Below, piece after piece: positions 38,598 to 47,140 of a DNA stretch of 64,000 bases (within the stretch, counting starts at the first letter, position 1; every line of letters starts with the position of its first letter). Below the pieces are notes generated by a model that was not told where the DNA came from, made no database searches, and saw only the letters and a program-made list of their open reading frames with translations. Origin of the DNA: Candidatus Symbiopectobacterium sp. NZEC151 (GTDB lineage: Bacteria > Pseudomonadota > Gammaproteobacteria > Enterobacterales > Enterobacteriaceae); the NCBI RefSeq assembly GCF_025962655.1, contig NZ_JAGFPE010000006.1, positions 62,001 to 126,000 on the forward strand, read 5' to 3'. A program made the position numbers and the translations under genes.

Positions 38598-39989
38598 TCA
38601 GTCTTCGCGGGCAAAAAGCGCCTCAATAAAATCGTCAGCCTTAAAGGGACGCAAATCATCAATACCTTCCCCTACCCCAATATAGCGGATAGGGATGCCA
38701 AACTGATCGGCGATGGCGAAGATCACCCCGCCTTTCGCGGTGCCGTCCAGCTTGGTCAGGGTGATGCCGGTCAAGCCGACAGCATCGTTAAACAGTTTCG
38801 CCTGGCTGACGGCGTTTTGCCCGGTGCTGGCGTCCAGCGTCAACATGATTTCATGCGGCGCAGACTCATCCAGTTTTTTCATCACGCGGACAATTTTTTT
38901 CAATTCTTCCATCAGGTGCGCTTTGTTCTGCAAGCGCCCTGCGGTATCGGCGATCAGCACGTCAGCACCGCGCGCTTTCGCCGCCTGAATGGCATCAAAA
39001 ATCACCGAAGCGGAATCCGCCCCCGTATGCTGCGCGACCACGGCCACGTTGTTGCGCTGACCCCAGACCTGCAACTGCTCCACGGCAGCGGCACGGAAGG
39101 TATCCCCGGCAGCCAGCATCACCGATTTACCCTGTGCCTGGAACTGACGCGCCAGCTTACCGATGGTGGTGGTTTTACCGACGCCGTTAACGCCCACCAT
39201 CAGGATCACGTAAGGGGTATGCCCATCAACGTTGAGCGGTTCGTCCACCTTGTTAAGGATAGCGCCCATCTCTTCTTTCAGTTTCACCAACAGCGCATCG
39301 GCATCTTTCAGTTGCTTACGGCTGGCGTGCTCTGTCAGGTCGGTAATAATCTTGCGCGTGGTTTCCACGCCGACATCAGCAATCAATAATTGCTCTTCCA
39401 GTTCTTCAAACAGATCGTCGTCGATTTTCTTACCGCGAAACAATCCGATAAATCCGGAACCGAGATTTTCTCGGGTTTTTACCAGACTGCGCTTCAGTCG
39501 AGCGAAAAAGCCCTCTTTGGTCGGTCTTTCCTGCTCCTGTGCGACGGGCACTGGCTCAGCAACGTTCTCCGCTGCTTGCGTTATCTCTTGCTCATCTATC
39601 TCTTGTTCATTGCCACGGTCTTGCGGTTGCAGAACATCTTGTGGTGGCAGGCTGTGCTGCGATTCAGGAATCTCCGGCACTTCTGCACGCACTGACGATT
39701 CTGCACCCTGTGTCGTCTCAGCAGTTTCAACGATATCAGCGATGCGCGGCGATTCTGGCTGCTGTGCGACCGCTTGCTCATGCGCCTGCGCGGCGTGAAC
39801 CTCAGGCTGCACATCAGGTTCGTCGTTTGGCGTCTCGGTGTGAACCTCCGAGACCACAGGCACATCACTGTCCTGAGGCTGCGCCACATCCTGCTGCTGT
39901 TCTGCCGCTTGCGGTTGCTCAGTACGTTCCTCTTCCTGACGTCCTAATCCCAGCCAGGAAAAGAAACCGCGTTTTTTCTCTTTTGTCAT
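38598..39989 (-). CDS. ftsY: FtsY signal-recognition-particle receptor
   Basis: SRP receptor GTPase that docks ribosome-SRP complexes at the membrane. Start at ATG 39989 gives 463 residues and the usual opening KEKKRGFFSWLGLG (amphipathic membrane-targeting helix). An acidic Glu/Gln-rich A domain follows to about residue 165, then the NG domain: GFFARLKRSL, G1 GVNGVGKTTTIGKLA, DTFRAAAVEQL, DTAGRLQNK and TKLDGTAKGG. Genes ftsE and ftsX follow. Longer upstream frames give no sensible N-terminus. Confidence 0.96.
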   Translation of the reverse strand: MTKEKKRGFFSWLGLGRQEEERTEQPQAAEQQQDVAQPQDSDVPVVSEVHTETPNDEPDVQPEVHAAQAHEQAVAQQPESPRIADIVETAETTQGAESSVRAEVPEIPESQHSLPPQDVLQPQDRGNEQEIDEQEITQAAENVAEPVPVAQEQERPTKEGFFARLKRSLVKTRENLGSGFIGLFRGKKIDDDLFEELEEQLLIADVGVETTRKIITDLTEHASRKQLKDADALLVKLKEEMGAILNKVDEPLNVDGHTPYVILMVGVNGVGKTTTIGKLARQFQAQGKSVMLAAGDTFRAAAVEQLQVWGQRNNVAVVAQHTGADSASVIFDAIQAAKARGADVLIADTAGRLQNKAHLMEELKKIVRVMKKLDESAPHEIMLTLDASTGQNAVSQAKLFNDAVGLTGITLTKLDGTAKGGVIFAIADQFGIPIRYIGVGEGIDDLRPFKADDFIEALFARED

Positions 39990-40301
39990 ATCGCAATCGC
40001 GCCCCATGCAGCTGCTCACAGCAGCGCTTAAATAATTGAAGTCAATAGCCCGGTCAGGGGCGAGCCCAGAGTCTACCACTTTCCGCCCGGCAGCAACACG
40101 CACCATGGCAGGGCAGGTGGCGACAATCTCGGTAACCAAGTATGTCATCCCGATAACCGGGTAGGTCAAAACCGCGCGCCACCGCAGAGAAACCTGATAT
40201 TAACATTTCTTCCCCTGCTAACCCTCGTTAGAATAGCGGTTACCTATTACCGATAGCGAATCTCAGCACCCGGCAAACCGGTGTTCTACAGTAAACAGAC
40301 G
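39990..40301. promoter_or_regulatory. Divergent gap ftsY / rsmD
   Basis: 312 bases separating divergent genes. Near rsmD a TAGAAT (40230-40235) could be a -10 element; nothing in the ftsY half stands out beyond short dyads (for example CCCGATAACCGGG around 40149). No gene or repeat seen. Confidence 0.4.
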
Positions 40302-40919
40302 ATGGCAAAAAAAAATGCACCTGCACAGGCAGGCCAAATCCGCATCATTGGCGGCCAGTGGCGCGGACGAAAGCTGCCCGTGCCAGACAGCCCTGGGCTG
40401 CGTCCCACCACCGATCGCGTTCGTGAAACGCTGTTTAACTGGCTTGCGCCGGTCATTCAGCAGGCCCGTTGCCTGGATGGCTTCGCAGGCAGTGGCGCAC
40501 TGGGGTTTGAAGCGCTGTCGCGCTACGCGGCACATGTCACCCTGCTGGAAAACGAACGCGGCATCGCCCGGCAACTGGAACAGAATGCGGTGCTGTTGAA
40601 AGCGAACAACGCTCGCATCATCAATACCAATACCTTGAACTGGCTGGCGCAGAGCGGTGAACCCTATGACGTGGTGTTTCTCGATCCCCCCTTTCGCCGG
40701 GATTTATTGAACCAGACGCTCAGTTTGCTGGAACAGCAGGGCTGGCTGGCACCCGAGGCGTGGATTTATGTGGAAACCGAGGCCGAAAATGGCGAGCTCG
40801 AGATCCCCGTTACCTGGACGCTACACCGCGAAAAAGTGGCAGGGCAAGTGGCTTACCGGCTGTATGTCCGCCAGGCTACGCCCACACAGCATGAAGAGGC
40901 AGAAGATGATTTGGATTAA
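40302..40919 (+). CDS. rsmD: RsmD, 16S rRNA (guanine-966-N2)-methyltransferase
   Basis: Methylates G966 of 16S rRNA in the 30S head using SAM. Start at ATG 40302 gives 205 residues; the family core GQIRIIGGQWRGRKLPV follows. SAM-binding motif LDGFAGSGALGFEALSR and the catalytic VVFLDPPFRRD are intact. It overlaps yhhL by 14 bases. Confidence 0.96.
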   Translation: MAKKNAPAQAGQIRIIGGQWRGRKLPVPDSPGLRPTTDRVRETLFNWLAPVIQQARCLDGFAGSGALGFEALSRYAAHVTLLENERGIARQLEQNAVLLKANNARIINTNTLNWLAQSGEPYDVVFLDPPFRRDLLNQTLSLLEQQGWLAPEAWIYVETEAENGELEIPVTWTLHREKVAGQVAYRLYVRQATPTQHEEAEDDLD

Positions 40920-41199
40920 CCTGGGTCGGATATTGATGATCGGTGTGTGGGGCTTTTTAATCACCAACCTGATTGCGCCCTTTCCCCGCCCGCTGAACAT
41001 CTTCATGATGGTTGCAATGGGGTTTACGCTGTTGATGCACGGTTTTCAGGTGCTGTTGTTACGCGCCAGCCACGGTAAAGAACAGGGGCCACTGAGCCGC
41101 GCGCTGGAAGCACGTATTTTTCTGTTCGGCGTATTTGAACTGCTGGCGTGGCAAAAAAAGATGAAGGGTGTCCAGCCCACTAGCGGGACAAAAAAATAG
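40906..41199 (+). CDS. yhhL: DUF1145 membrane protein YhhL
   Basis: Small inner-membrane protein of 97 residues starting at ATG 40906 inside the end of rsmD, which implies coupled translation. Two or three hydrophobic segments (WINLGRILMIGVWGFLITNL; LNIFMMVAMGFTLLMHGFQV) match the DUF1145 family. Same position as in E. coli (rsmD-yhhL-yhhM-yhhN). Function unknown. Confidence 0.9.
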   Translation: MIWINLGRILMIGVWGFLITNLIAPFPRPLNIFMMVAMGFTLLMHGFQVLLLRASHGKEQGPLSRALEARIFLFGVFELLAWQKKMKGVQPTSGTKK

Positions 41200-41201
41200 T
41201 C

Positions 41202-41555
41202 CTATGCGGGTACGAAGGACACAAAGCGTGAGCCCTGTACCTGCAACCTGCCCGTCATACCCAACGCCAGCGCCTGATACTGGGCCTCGCTCAGGTAGCA
41301 GGTGATGTTTTCTCCTGCGGGCAATAGCCTAAACGTCGCCTGATAGCGCACCGGAAGATCGGGATTCATCGGTTGCGCGCGCGTGGGGCGAGCCAGCGCT
41401 ATGGCGCGCAGCGCGACGAGCTCGGCCTCTACCGTGCGCAGTGGCGCGGCATCGTCCGCTGCGCGCTGGCGTCGTTGCCGCAGGAACTGCCGCCACCCGA
41501 GAAACAGGATCAGGCTGACAACCAAAGACCACCAGTGGGATATTTCCCACGACAT
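41202..41555 (-). CDS. yhhM: DUF2500 membrane-anchored protein YhhM
   Basis: 117-residue protein with one N-terminal membrane helix (WWSLVVSLILFLGW), a basic segment, then a soluble beta-rich domain ending GSRFVSFVPA, as in the DUF2500 family. It faces yhhL tail to tail with 2 bases between, and its ATG shares a base with the stop of the DUF1820 gene upstream. Function unknown. Confidence 0.88.
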   Translation of the reverse strand: MSWEISHWWSLVVSLILFLGWRQFLRQRRQRAADDAAPLRTVEAELVALRAIALARPTRAQPMNPDLPVRYQATFRLLPAGENITCYLSEAQYQALALGMTGRLQVQGSRFVSFVPA

Positions 41556-41875
41556 CAGGGCTTTTTCCCAGGAAGGAAAGGGAAAGCGGTGACATTATCA
41601 CCCAGCTCGGAAATACGGGCCGCCCCTTTCTCCGTCACGGCATCAATGCGGATCACCGCTTGCAGCGGAATAAAGCTGCGATTCACGCCGGAAAACTCGG
41701 TTTTCAGCTTCTCGGTAGAAGGGTCCACCAGCAGGGTGGAGGGGCTGTCAAAAACGAAATCCGCAATCTCGATAAAACCAAACAGACTGCTTTGCACCAG
41801 CTCCCGCACGTAAAGCTGATAATTTTTGCCGTTATTCATAAATTGAATCCGGTAGAGCGCTGACTCATTGCTCAT
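41555..41875 (-). CDS. DUF1820 family protein
   Basis: Soluble 106-residue protein opening YRIQFMNNGKNYQLYVREL and containing FGFIEIADFVFD, the DUF1820 pattern seen in many gammaproteobacteria. Its stop overlaps the yhhM start by one base, so the two form a short operon. Function unknown. Confidence 0.85.
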   Translation of the reverse strand: MSNESALYRIQFMNNGKNYQLYVRELVQSSLFGFIEIADFVFDSPSTLLVDPSTEKLKTEFSGVNRSFIPLQAVIRIDAVTEKGAARISELGDNVTAFPFLPGKKP

Positions 41876-42055
41876 GCAAAAACCGTCCCCCTTCAGTGGT
41901 ATCGCGAAGATATATATACAAAAAAACGATCATTATTGCCGCCAACATAGCATGAAGCGCGTCACTTCGCACTTGTCACACGGCGTGTTGTTCATCCCGC
42001 GTGCAATCTCCTACACTCAATGATGAAAAACCCAATAAGGTGATGAGGATACGCT

Positions 42056-42685
42056 ATGCTCTGGTCGTTTATTGCCGTTCTGTTTTCAGGCTGGCTCTAC
42101 GTCGATGCCAGCTACCGGGGGCCTGGCTGGCAACGCTGGCTGTTCAAGCCCATTACCATCGCGCTGCTGCTCGCACTGGCCTGGCAAACGCCGCTGATGA
42201 GCGTCACCGGTTACTTTATCGTGCTCGGCCTGTTGGCAACGTTAGCCGCAGATATCCTGCTGTTGCTGCCCATACAGCGCATGCTGTTCGCCATCGGTGC
42301 CTATTCCGCCTGCCACCTGCTCTACACCATCGGGTTTCTGGTGGCACAAACCTCACTCACGTTTTTCTGGCCGTTGCCGCTGTTGCTGCTGGTGATTATC
42401 GCGCTACTGCTCGCCATCCTGTGGTCACGGCTCGACACCCTGCGCTGGCCGGTCGTGGCATTTGTCGCAATGAATGCGGTCATGGTGTGGGTTGCCGGGG
42501 AACAGTACTTTGCGCTCGGCAGCAGTAATAACCTCTCCTGGTTTGCGGGCAGCCTGCTGTTATTTATCGCCCACGGCGTCTGGCTGATTCACCATTACCG
42601 TTTTCCGTTTCGCGCCCATCAGGCGATTGTGGCTGCCGGCTATTTCGCGGGCCATTTTCTGATCGTGCGGGCGCTCTATTTTTAA
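42056..42685 (+). CDS. yhhN: YhhN family membrane protein (TMEM86-like)
   Basis: Inner-membrane protein of 209 residues with about eight hydrophobic segments. YhhN/TMEM86 proteins include lysoplasmalogenases in animals; the bacterial role is unproven. Conserved polar residues in [15 protein letters not shown] (Asp) and in [14 protein letters not shown] fit the family. It has an AAGGTGATGAGG leader, lies divergent from the DUF1820 gene and precedes zntA. Confidence 0.9.
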   Translation: MLWSFIAVLFSGWLYVDASYRGPGWQRWLFKPITIALLLALAWQTPLMSVTGYFIVLGLLATLAADILLLLPIQRMLFAIGAYSACHLLYTIGFLVAQTSLTFFWPLPLLLLVIIALLLAILWSRLDTLRWPVVAFVAMNAVMVWVAGEQYFALGSSNNLSWFAGSLLLFIAHGVWLIHHYRFPFRAHQAIVAAGYFAGHFLIVRALYF

Positions 42686-42775
42686 TCAGCGCGGAGCGTC
42701 AAAAGCGCTGTGCAGCCACTGGCAGCAGTGATAAAGTCGTGGATGAGAACCACTATCATCAAACAGGAGAGCATG

Positions 42776-45142
42776 ATGCATTCTCATCACCAGACTCACC
42801 ATGGACATAGTCACCACGACCATGGTGCCAACGCGTGCTGCCAGCGCCATACGCAACACAGCAGCCACGCCGATCGCAGCTGCTGCGCGGTTAAACACAG
42901 CGCCACAACCCTCTCTGCATGCGGCACTTCACCCAACGCGGAACACAGCGCGTCTGACGGCGGAGAGAGCGGCGATTCCGGCGACCCCGACGGCAGCGAC
43001 AGTGATGCCCCACCCGCTTCTGGCGTGCGCTTCAGCTGGATTATTCGTGGGATGGATTGTCCCAGTTGCGCCAAAAAAATCGAAAACGCCATCACCCCAC
43101 TTCCCGGCGTTATTCAGGCAAGCGTTCGCTTCGCCACCGAAAAACTGATTGTTGATGCGCAATCCGATATTCGCACACAGATTCAACGCGCCGTAGAGCA
43201 TGCTGGGTTTACCTGGCAAGATACGTCTCCTGGCATAACAGCCCCAATATCATCCGCCCCTGCCGACCCCCCTTTACGCCGTATCCTGCGTGAACACGGT
43301 TTTCTCATCCTGTTTGCTGTGCTAACCGCCGTCAGCGGGGTACTTTCGCTGTTTTCGCCACGCGCTTCAGAAATTGCCTTTATCGCCACCACGCTGCTGG
43401 GGCTGATACCGCTGCTCTCACAGGCGATTAAACTGATTCGCAGCGGCACGCCCTTTGCCATCGAAACGCTGATGAGCGTCGCCGCGCTGGGCGCCTTGTT
43501 GATTGGTGCCACCAGCGAAGCCACCATGGTCATTTTGCTGTTTATGTTGGGCGAGCGCCTGGAAGCCTACGCCGCACAGCGCGCCCGCCGCGGCGTCAGC
43601 GCGTTGATGGCGTTGATGCCAGAAACCGCAACGGTAATCCGTGCAGGCCAGCGTACTCAGGTCAGCATTGCGGCACTGCGCCCCGGCGATGTGATCGAAG
43701 TGGCTCCGGGCAGCCGATTACCCGCTGATGGCGAACTGCTGGTTCCCCATGCCAGCTTCGATGAAAGCGCGCTGACCGGGGAATCCCTTCCGGTAGAGCG
43801 CGAGCAGGGCGACAAGGTGTCGGCAGGCAGCCTGAGTGTCGATCGCCTGATACAGCTGCGCGTAATGTCCGAACCGGGCAACAGCGCCATCGACCGTATT
43901 TTGCATTTGATTGAAGAGGCCGAGAGCCATCGTGCGCCGATAGAGCGTTTTCTCGATCGCTTTAGCCGCTATTACACCCCGGCCATCATGCTGCTCGCGG
44001 CAGCGACCATTGTGGTGCCGCCACTGTTGTTCGGCGCGCCGTGGCAAGAGTGGATTTATCGTGGCCTGACGCTGTTGCTGATCGGCTGCCCCTGTGCGCT
44101 GGTGATCTCTACCCCGGCGGCCATCACCTCCGGCCTTGCCGCCGCTGCCCGGCGCGGTGCGCTGATCAAAGGCGGCGCGGCGCTGGAAATTCTGGGCACC
44201 ATCAATACTATCGCCTTCGACAAAACCGGCACCCTGACACAGGGAAAACCTCAGGTGACGGATGCGATACCCGCGCAGGGCGTAAGCACGGCAGCGCTGC
44301 TGGCACGCGCTGCGGCGATCGAAGCGGGTTCACACCATCCGCTGGCGAAAGCGATTGTCCAGCACGCCCGCACGGTTGCGCCGATGCTGCCAGTGGCAAC
44401 GGCACAGCGTGCACTGGCCGGCGTGGGGGTTGAAGGCGTCATCGCAGGCAAGACTATCAGCGTCAAAGCCCCCGCCAAAATCTCACCCGATGCACTCGAT
44501 GCTGACTGGCGCGATCGCATTCATGCCCTGGAGAGCGAGGGAAAAACCGTGGTGGTGGTACAGGAAGAAGCGCACATCATTGGCTTGCTGGCGCTGCGTG
44601 ACACCTTGCGCGCGGATACGCCGCAAGCGATTGAGGCACTGCGCACACTGGGAATTCGCTGCACCATGCTCACTGGTGATAACCCGCGTTCGGCGGCAGC
44701 CATCGCGGCGACGCTGGGCATTGACTATAAAGCAGGGCTGCTGCCCGCTGACAAAGTGGATGCCGTGCGCGAGATGAACCAGATCCACCCGACGGCGATG
44801 GTGGGCGATGGCATTAACGATGCACCGGCGATGAAATCGGCGGCTATCGGCATTGCCATGGGCGGTGGCAGCGACGTGGCGCTGGAAACTGCCGATGCGG
44901 CGCTCACGCATAATCGGCTAAGCGAACTGGCGGGCATGATTCGGCTCTCGCGCGCCACGCGCAACAATATCCGGCAAAACATCACGCTGGCGCTAGGGCT
45001 GAAAGCCATTTTTCTGGTGACCAGTCTGCTGGGGATCACCGGGTTGTGGCTCGCCGTGCTGGCTGACTCCGGTGCCACGGCGCTGGTGACCGCCAACGCG
45101 CTGCGGTTATTGCGACGAGAAAAAACACCAGACGCCGGATAA
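42776..45142 (+). CDS. zntA: ZntA Zn(II)/Cd(II)/Pb(II)-exporting P1B ATPase
   Basis: Inner-membrane metal pump, 788 residues from ATG 42776 (AGGAG six bases upstream). The first 40 residues are strikingly His/Cys-rich (HSHHQTHHGHSHHDHG; CCQRH; SCC), an added metal-binding tail. An HMA domain follows (GMDCPSC, Cys 95 and 98), then the membrane core with CPC (IGCPCALVISTP), phosphorylation site DKTGT, HHPLA, TGDNPRSAA and [11 protein letters not shown]. The GMDC motif and CPC type mark the Zn branch rather than Cu. I see no ZntR-type dyad in the short upstream gap. Confidence 0.96.
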   Translation: MHSHHQTHHGHSHHDHGANACCQRHTQHSSHADRSCCAVKHSATTLSACGTSPNAEHSASDGGESGDSGDPDGSDSDAPPASGVRFSWIIRGMDCPSCAKKIENAITPLPGVIQASVRFATEKLIVDAQSDIRTQIQRAVEHAGFTWQDTSPGITAPISSAPADPPLRRILREHGFLILFAVLTAVSGVLSLFSPRASEIAFIATTLLGLIPLLSQAIKLIRSGTPFAIETLMSVAALGALLIGATSEATMVILLFMLGERLEAYAAQRARRGVSALMALMPETATVIRAGQRTQVSIAALRPGDVIEVAPGSRLPADGELLVPHASFDESALTGESLPVEREQGDKVSAGSLSVDRLIQLRVMSEPGNSAIDRILHLIEEAESHRAPIERFLDRFSRYYTPAIMLLAAATIVVPPLLFGAPWQEWIYRGLTLLLIGCPCALVISTPAAITSGLAAAARRGALIKGGAALEILGTINTIAFDKTGTLTQGKPQVTDAIPAQGVSTAALLARAAAIEAGSHHPLAKAIVQHARTVAPMLPVATAQRALAGVGVEGVIAGKTISVKAPAKISPDALDADWRDRIHALESEGKTVVVVQEEAHIIGLLALRDTLRADTPQAIEALRTLGIRCTMLTGDNPRSAAAIAATLGIDYKAGLLPADKVDAVREMNQIHPTAMVGDGINDAPAMKSAAIGIAMGGGSDVALETADAALTHNRLSELAGMIRLSRATRNNIRQNITLALGLKAIFLVTSLLGITGLWLAVLADSGATALVTANALRLLRREKTPDAG

Positions 45143-45152
45143 CGTCAAAAGG

Positions 45153-45395
45153 CTACTTCTTGCGCAGGAGGTAGCGGTACGGCAGTGATGCCGTCTCCTG
45201 TGCCAGAAGCTCGTGTTCCATATAGACGCAAAAACCCGGTATATCGCGCGTGGTTGCCGGGTCATCTGCCAGAATGAGTAACGTCTGCCCGGTCTCCATC
45301 TGACGCACGGTTTTACGCACCATCATCACCGGTTCCGGGCAGCGCAGCCCCTGTGCATCGAGGGTTTTATCCGGGTTGGTGAAGGTGTCGGTCAT
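45153..45395 (-). CDS. tusA: TusA sulfurtransferase (sulfur carrier)
   Basis: 80-residue sulfur carrier that passes sulfane sulfur from IscS to TusBCD for s2U34 tRNA thiolation. The catalytic Cys lies in [13 protein letters not shown] (Cys 19 or so), and the C-terminal part [13 protein letters not shown] is diagnostic. Start at ATG 45395. Converges with zntA, 10 bases apart. Confidence 0.96.
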   Translation of the reverse strand: MTDTFTNPDKTLDAQGLRCPEPVMMVRKTVRQMETGQTLLILADDPATTRDIPGFCVYMEHELLAQETASLPYRYLLRKK

Positions 45396-45651
45396 CATTA
45401 TTCTCGGCAGTGGCATAAGGGCATAGATAACGACCGCCCGGTGTGGCAGCCATCAAAACCGCCCTAGTTTACGCCGCAGATTTTCCTGCGCAACCTACGA
45501 TATCGATTGCGCATAAATTCGCCATTGCAATCCCTGCCTAACAGCGTATCATGCCGCGCGCTGCTCCCGTGTCAGTCGCATTGATCCCTGTATCGGTCGC
45601 ATTGAATAAGCAGCGTGAATTACGTGCCATAATGTCATTGTTAACGGCACA

Positions 45652-45685
45652 ACTTGGGTTCCCTCACCCCAATCACTAAAAAGGT
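45652..45685 (+). ncRNA. preQ1-I (type III) riboswitch before yhhQ
   Basis: CTTGGG, loop TTCCCTCA, CCCCAA, then the A-rich tail TCACTAAAAAGG. This is the compact preQ1-I architecture (P1 stem, C-rich loop, A-rich tail pairing back) with the Shine-Dalgarno AAGG as its 3' end, as known for the E. coli yhhQ leader. Binding of preQ1 would hide the ribosome site 10 bases before the ATG and shut off precursor uptake. Confidence 0.8.
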
Positions 45686-45694
45686 CACATTGCC

Positions 45695-46381
45695 ATGTTT
45701 CATTTTACCGCCCAGCAGCGGCTACGTGCGCTTGTCTGGCTGTCGTTGTTTCACATCCTGATCATTACATCCAGTAATTATCTGGTGCAGTTGCCGATCT
45801 CCATCTTCGGGTTCCATACCACCTGGGGCGCATTCACCTTCCCGTTTATCTTTCTGGCTACCGATCTGACCGTGCGTATCTTTGGCGCACCGCTGGCGCG
45901 TCGCATTATTTTGACGGTGATGGTGCCCGCGCTGGTGATTTCCTATGTGGGATCCGCGCTGTTTTATCAGGGAGAATGGCAGGGGTTCAGTGCGCTCTCC
46001 AGCGTCAATGTCGTGGTTGCGCGTATCGCGTGCGCCAGCTTTATGGCCTACGTGCTAGGGCAAATTCTGGATGTGCATGTGTTTAACCGCCTGCGCCAGC
46101 GCAAGGCCTGGTGGGTCGCACCCACGGTCTCCACGCTGTTTGGTAATTTAAGCGATACGCTGGCCTTCTTCTTCATTGCCTTCTATCGCAGCACCGATGC
46201 TTTTATGGCGGCCAACTGGGTGGAGATCGCCTTGGTCGATTACACCTTCAAATTGCTGATTAGCCTGTTGTTCTTCCTGCCAATGTACGGTGTGATGCTC
46301 AATATGCTGCTCAAGCGTTTGAGTGAATCCCACAGTCATCCCGCATTGCGCGAGCCGCCCTCGGCTGAACAATGGCGCTGA
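45695..46381 (+). CDS. yhhQ: YhhQ queuosine-precursor transporter
   Basis: Inner-membrane ECF-S-like transporter for preQ0/preQ1, feeding tRNA queuosine synthesis. The 228 residues carry the family blocks SSNYLVQLPISIFGFHTTWG, FPFIFLATDLTVRIFG and LGQILDVHVFNRLRQ across six helices. The leader holds a preQ1 riboswitch that fits this substrate. A CATAAT at 45628-45633 may be the -10 element. Confidence 0.96.
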   Translation: MFHFTAQQRLRALVWLSLFHILIITSSNYLVQLPISIFGFHTTWGAFTFPFIFLATDLTVRIFGAPLARRIILTVMVPALVISYVGSALFYQGEWQGFSALSSVNVVVARIACASFMAYVLGQILDVHVFNRLRQRKAWWVAPTVSTLFGNLSDTLAFFFIAFYRSTDAFMAANWVEIALVDYTFKLLISLLFFLPMYGVMLNMLLKRLSESHSHPALREPPSAEQWR

Positions 46382-46386
46382 TGCCT

Positions 46387-46419
46387 GACAACCCATCCCC
46401 CGCGTGTGGATGGGTTGTC
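46387..46419 (+). terminator. Hairpin downstream of yhhQ
   Basis: GACAACCCATCC / GGATGGGTTGTC, a perfect 12-base stem with a 9-base loop, starting 5 bases after the stop. No T run follows, so it may depend on other factors. Confidence 0.6.
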
Positions 46420-46532
46420 TCAGGAACCGTCCTAAATAGGTTTTGTGACAACAAAACGCTTGAGTTTCCCCAGTGAATAGGGTGCGATATAGCGGTTTAC
46501 CCGTGCATGCCTGATAAAAGAGAAGGACGCTT

Positions 46533-47099
46533 ATGCCGAAGCTAGTGAAATATCTTGGAATTACGTTGCTTGCCGCACTATTAGCCGCCTGCGACGGTAA
46601 GAAAGACGACAATGCGGGCCACGCCGGACACGATGCTCCGGCCGCGCAAACCGCCAGTCAAACCATCTCGCTGCTGTCTGGCAACATCACGTTCACGCTG
46701 CCTGCGGATATGCATGATCAAAGTGGAAAAGTGGGTTCGCAAGCCAACAACATGCATGTCTACGCCAACGATAACGGCCAGCGTGCGGTGATTGTCATTC
46801 TCGGCGACAGCAGCAACGAAACCCTGCCGGTTTTGACACAGCGCCTTGAAGATCAGCAACGCGCCCGCGATGCCAACTTGCAGGTTGTGACCAACAAATC
46901 CATTGAGATTAACGGCCATGCGCTGCAACAGCTCGATAGCATCTCCAACAGTGGCAGCGGCAAGCAGGTTTACTCTTCCGTGCTGCTGGGGAATGTGGCG
47001 AACCAACTGTTGACGCTGCAAATCACGCTGCCTGCCGATAACCAGCAAGCGGCGCAAACCGAAGCCGAAAGCATCATTCGCACGCTGACGTTGAAGTAA
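46533..47099 (+). CDS. dcrB: DcrB lipoprotein
   Basis: Periplasm-facing lipoprotein, 188 residues. The lipobox LLAAC gives Cys 21 as the lipidated residue; D/K residues follow. The DUF1795-type core ([39 protein letters not shown]) matches DcrB, needed in E. coli for phage C1 and C6 adsorption and linked to lipoprotein maturation. AGAAGG ribosome site precedes the ATG. Confidence 0.94.
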   Translation: MPKLVKYLGITLLAALLAACDGKKDDNAGHAGHDAPAAQTASQTISLLSGNITFTLPADMHDQSGKVGSQANNMHVYANDNGQRAVIVILGDSSNETLPVLTQRLEDQQRARDANLQVVTNKSIEINGHALQQLDSISNSGSGKQVYSSVLLGNVANQLLTLQITLPADNQQAAQTEAESIIRTLTLK

Positions 47100-47106
47100 T
47101 TATTCT

Positions 47107-47134
47107 GAGGCCGCTGACGCGGCCTCTCTCCTTA
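47107..47134. terminator. Terminator between dcrB and the flavoprotein gene
   Basis: GAGGCCGC-TGAC-GCGGCCTC followed by TCTCCTTATT. The genes converge here, so it probably serves dcrB mainly. Confidence 0.65.
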
Positions 47135-47140
47135 TTATGT

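Noticed and set aside
39990-40169. Longer reading of ftsY
   Set aside because: FtsY opens with the KEKKRGFFSWLG helix; the upstream 60 residues look like translated leader.
42686-42775. ZntR-type operator before zntA
   Set aside because: A CACTG/CAGTG dyad is present, but it does not match the long ZntR dyad and no 19-20 base spaced promoter is visible.
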